A stretch of DNA of 51,404 bases. Origin: JBGQDM01 sp041495845 (GTDB lineage Bacteria; Acidobacteriota; Terriglobia; Terriglobales; Acidobacteriaceae). Position numbers and translations under genes: made by a program. Position 1 is the stretch's first letter, and every line of letters begins with the position of its first letter. The notes beneath the pieces are model-generated. The model was not told the origin of the DNA and did no database searches. It was given only the letters and a program-made list of their open reading frames with translations. The stretch spans positions 1 through 51,404 of the forward strand of contig JBGQDM010000008.1 in the NCBI GenBank assembly GCA_041495845.1. Direction: 5' to 3'. Positions 51,020-51,404 of the stretch are shown piece after piece.

Positions 51020-51404
51020 GCCGCATCGCCGTCATCGGCTCGGGTATCTCGGGCCTGGCGGCGGCCTATCTGCTCAGCCGCCGCCATCACGTTGCGCTCT
51101 TCGAACGCGAAACCCGTCTCGGCGGTCACACCCACACCCACCTCATCGAAACCAGCCGCGGCACTCTGCCCATCGATACCGGCTTCATCGTCCACAACGA
51201 CCGCACCTATCCCAACCTCATCCGCCTTTTTGCCGAGCTCGGCGTTCAGCGCCAGCCCAGCAGCATGTCTTTTGCCGTCTCCTGCCGCCAGACCGGTATG
51301 GAGTACAGCAGCCGCGGTCTCACCGGCTTTTTCGCCAGCTGGCGCAATCTCGTACGCGCCGGCCACTACCGTCTGTTGCGCGAAATCTTTCGTTTCAACC
51401 GCGA
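51016..51404 (+). CDS. FAD-dependent amine oxidase-like protein (partial, 5' end)
   Basis: The frame starts at ATG 51016 and runs off the right edge after 129 residues. It opens with MSRIAVIGSGISGLAAAYLL, a GxGxxG FAD-binding fold, then FERETRLGGHTHTH and IDTGFIVHNDRTYPNLIRLF. This is the pattern of the flavin amine oxidase group that commonly lies next to Cfa-type methyltransferase genes; plant cyclopropane synthases carry a related domain fused at the N-terminus. It may act on a methylated or unsaturated acyl chain. Overlap with the desaturase stop indicates coupled translation. Confidence 0.9.
   Translation, partial: MSRIAVIGSGISGLAAAYLLSRRHHVALFERETRLGGHTHTHLIETSRGTLPIDTGFIVHNDRTYPNLIRLFAELGVQRQPSSMSFAVSCRQTGMEYSSRGLTGFFASWRNLVRAGHYRLLREIFRFNR

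Overview
The window is about 51 kb of GC-rich DNA with around 42 protein-coding genes, no RNA genes, no CRISPR array and no recognisable transposase. The gene content suggests a soil-type Acidobacteriota, probably class Terriglobia (inference). Supporting traits are a DUF5916/CBM9-like outer-surface protein, a FecR + DUF6600 protein, a GAF domain fused to a TonB C-terminus, a Ser/Thr kinase with a TPR tail, several PilZ proteins, and abundant non-coding intergenic repeats.

Layout. 1-8.4 kb: the tail of an AI-2E family permease, a small HExxH membrane protein, an N-acetylglucosamine-type kinase divergent from a sodium:solute symporter, a GxxExxY protein, an APC permease, then TonB and a secreted M48 protease that are probably co-transcribed. 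8.5-14.1 kb: the DUF5916 protein, the FecR/DUF6600 protein and rimO. 14.1-29.1 kb: an unbroken minus-strand run. In transcription order it holds GAF-TonB, PilZ, lepB, an NTF2-like protein, carA, carB, a DapA-like aldolase, a PEGA protein, a small TfoX-like protein, and then a tightly packed acyl-CoA operon (enoyl-CoA hydratase, aldehyde dehydrogenase, CoA-transferase B and A, rhodanese, amidohydrolase). 29.4-38.3 kb: the Ser/Thr kinase, an S4 protein, an MFS transporter, a UDP-glucose dehydrogenase / UDP-glucuronate decarboxylase pair, a receiver-PilZ-PilZ protein and a zinc-binding membrane protein. 38.5-43.6 kb: a four-gene minor pilin operon closed by a strong terminator. 43.7-46.0 kb: three poorly known genes, including a zinc-ribbon/His-rich/NTF2-like protein. 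46.5-51.4 kb: a lipid-modification locus with a Cfa-type methyltransferase, DUF1295, DUF2062 and DUF1475 proteins on the minus strand, and a delta-9-type desaturase and FAD amine oxidase-like protein on the plus strand.

The most distinctive non-coding feature is a repeat found at seven places. The heptamer CTCYGCG occurs four times with start-to-start spacing 9-13-9, followed by an AAGATTTT-like tag. Five of the seven blocks keep this spacing exactly; one is a half block and one has become a 9-9-9 array. At 46.2-46.4 kb it alternates with a second repeat in which GTG/GTA trinucleotides are spaced 10-9-16-10-9. A third family, three small hairpins in about 80 bp, is tandemly duplicated with a 152-bp period at 48.5-48.8 kb and present again at 49.8 kb. 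A 98-bp segment with 18-bp inverted ends lies at 37.8 kb.

Functionally the window combines housekeeping (CarAB, RimO, LepB), envelope and pilus functions with probable c-di-GMP inputs (three PilZ domains), UDP-xylose supply for glycans, one compact catabolic operon of unknown substrate, and a fatty-acid modification locus.
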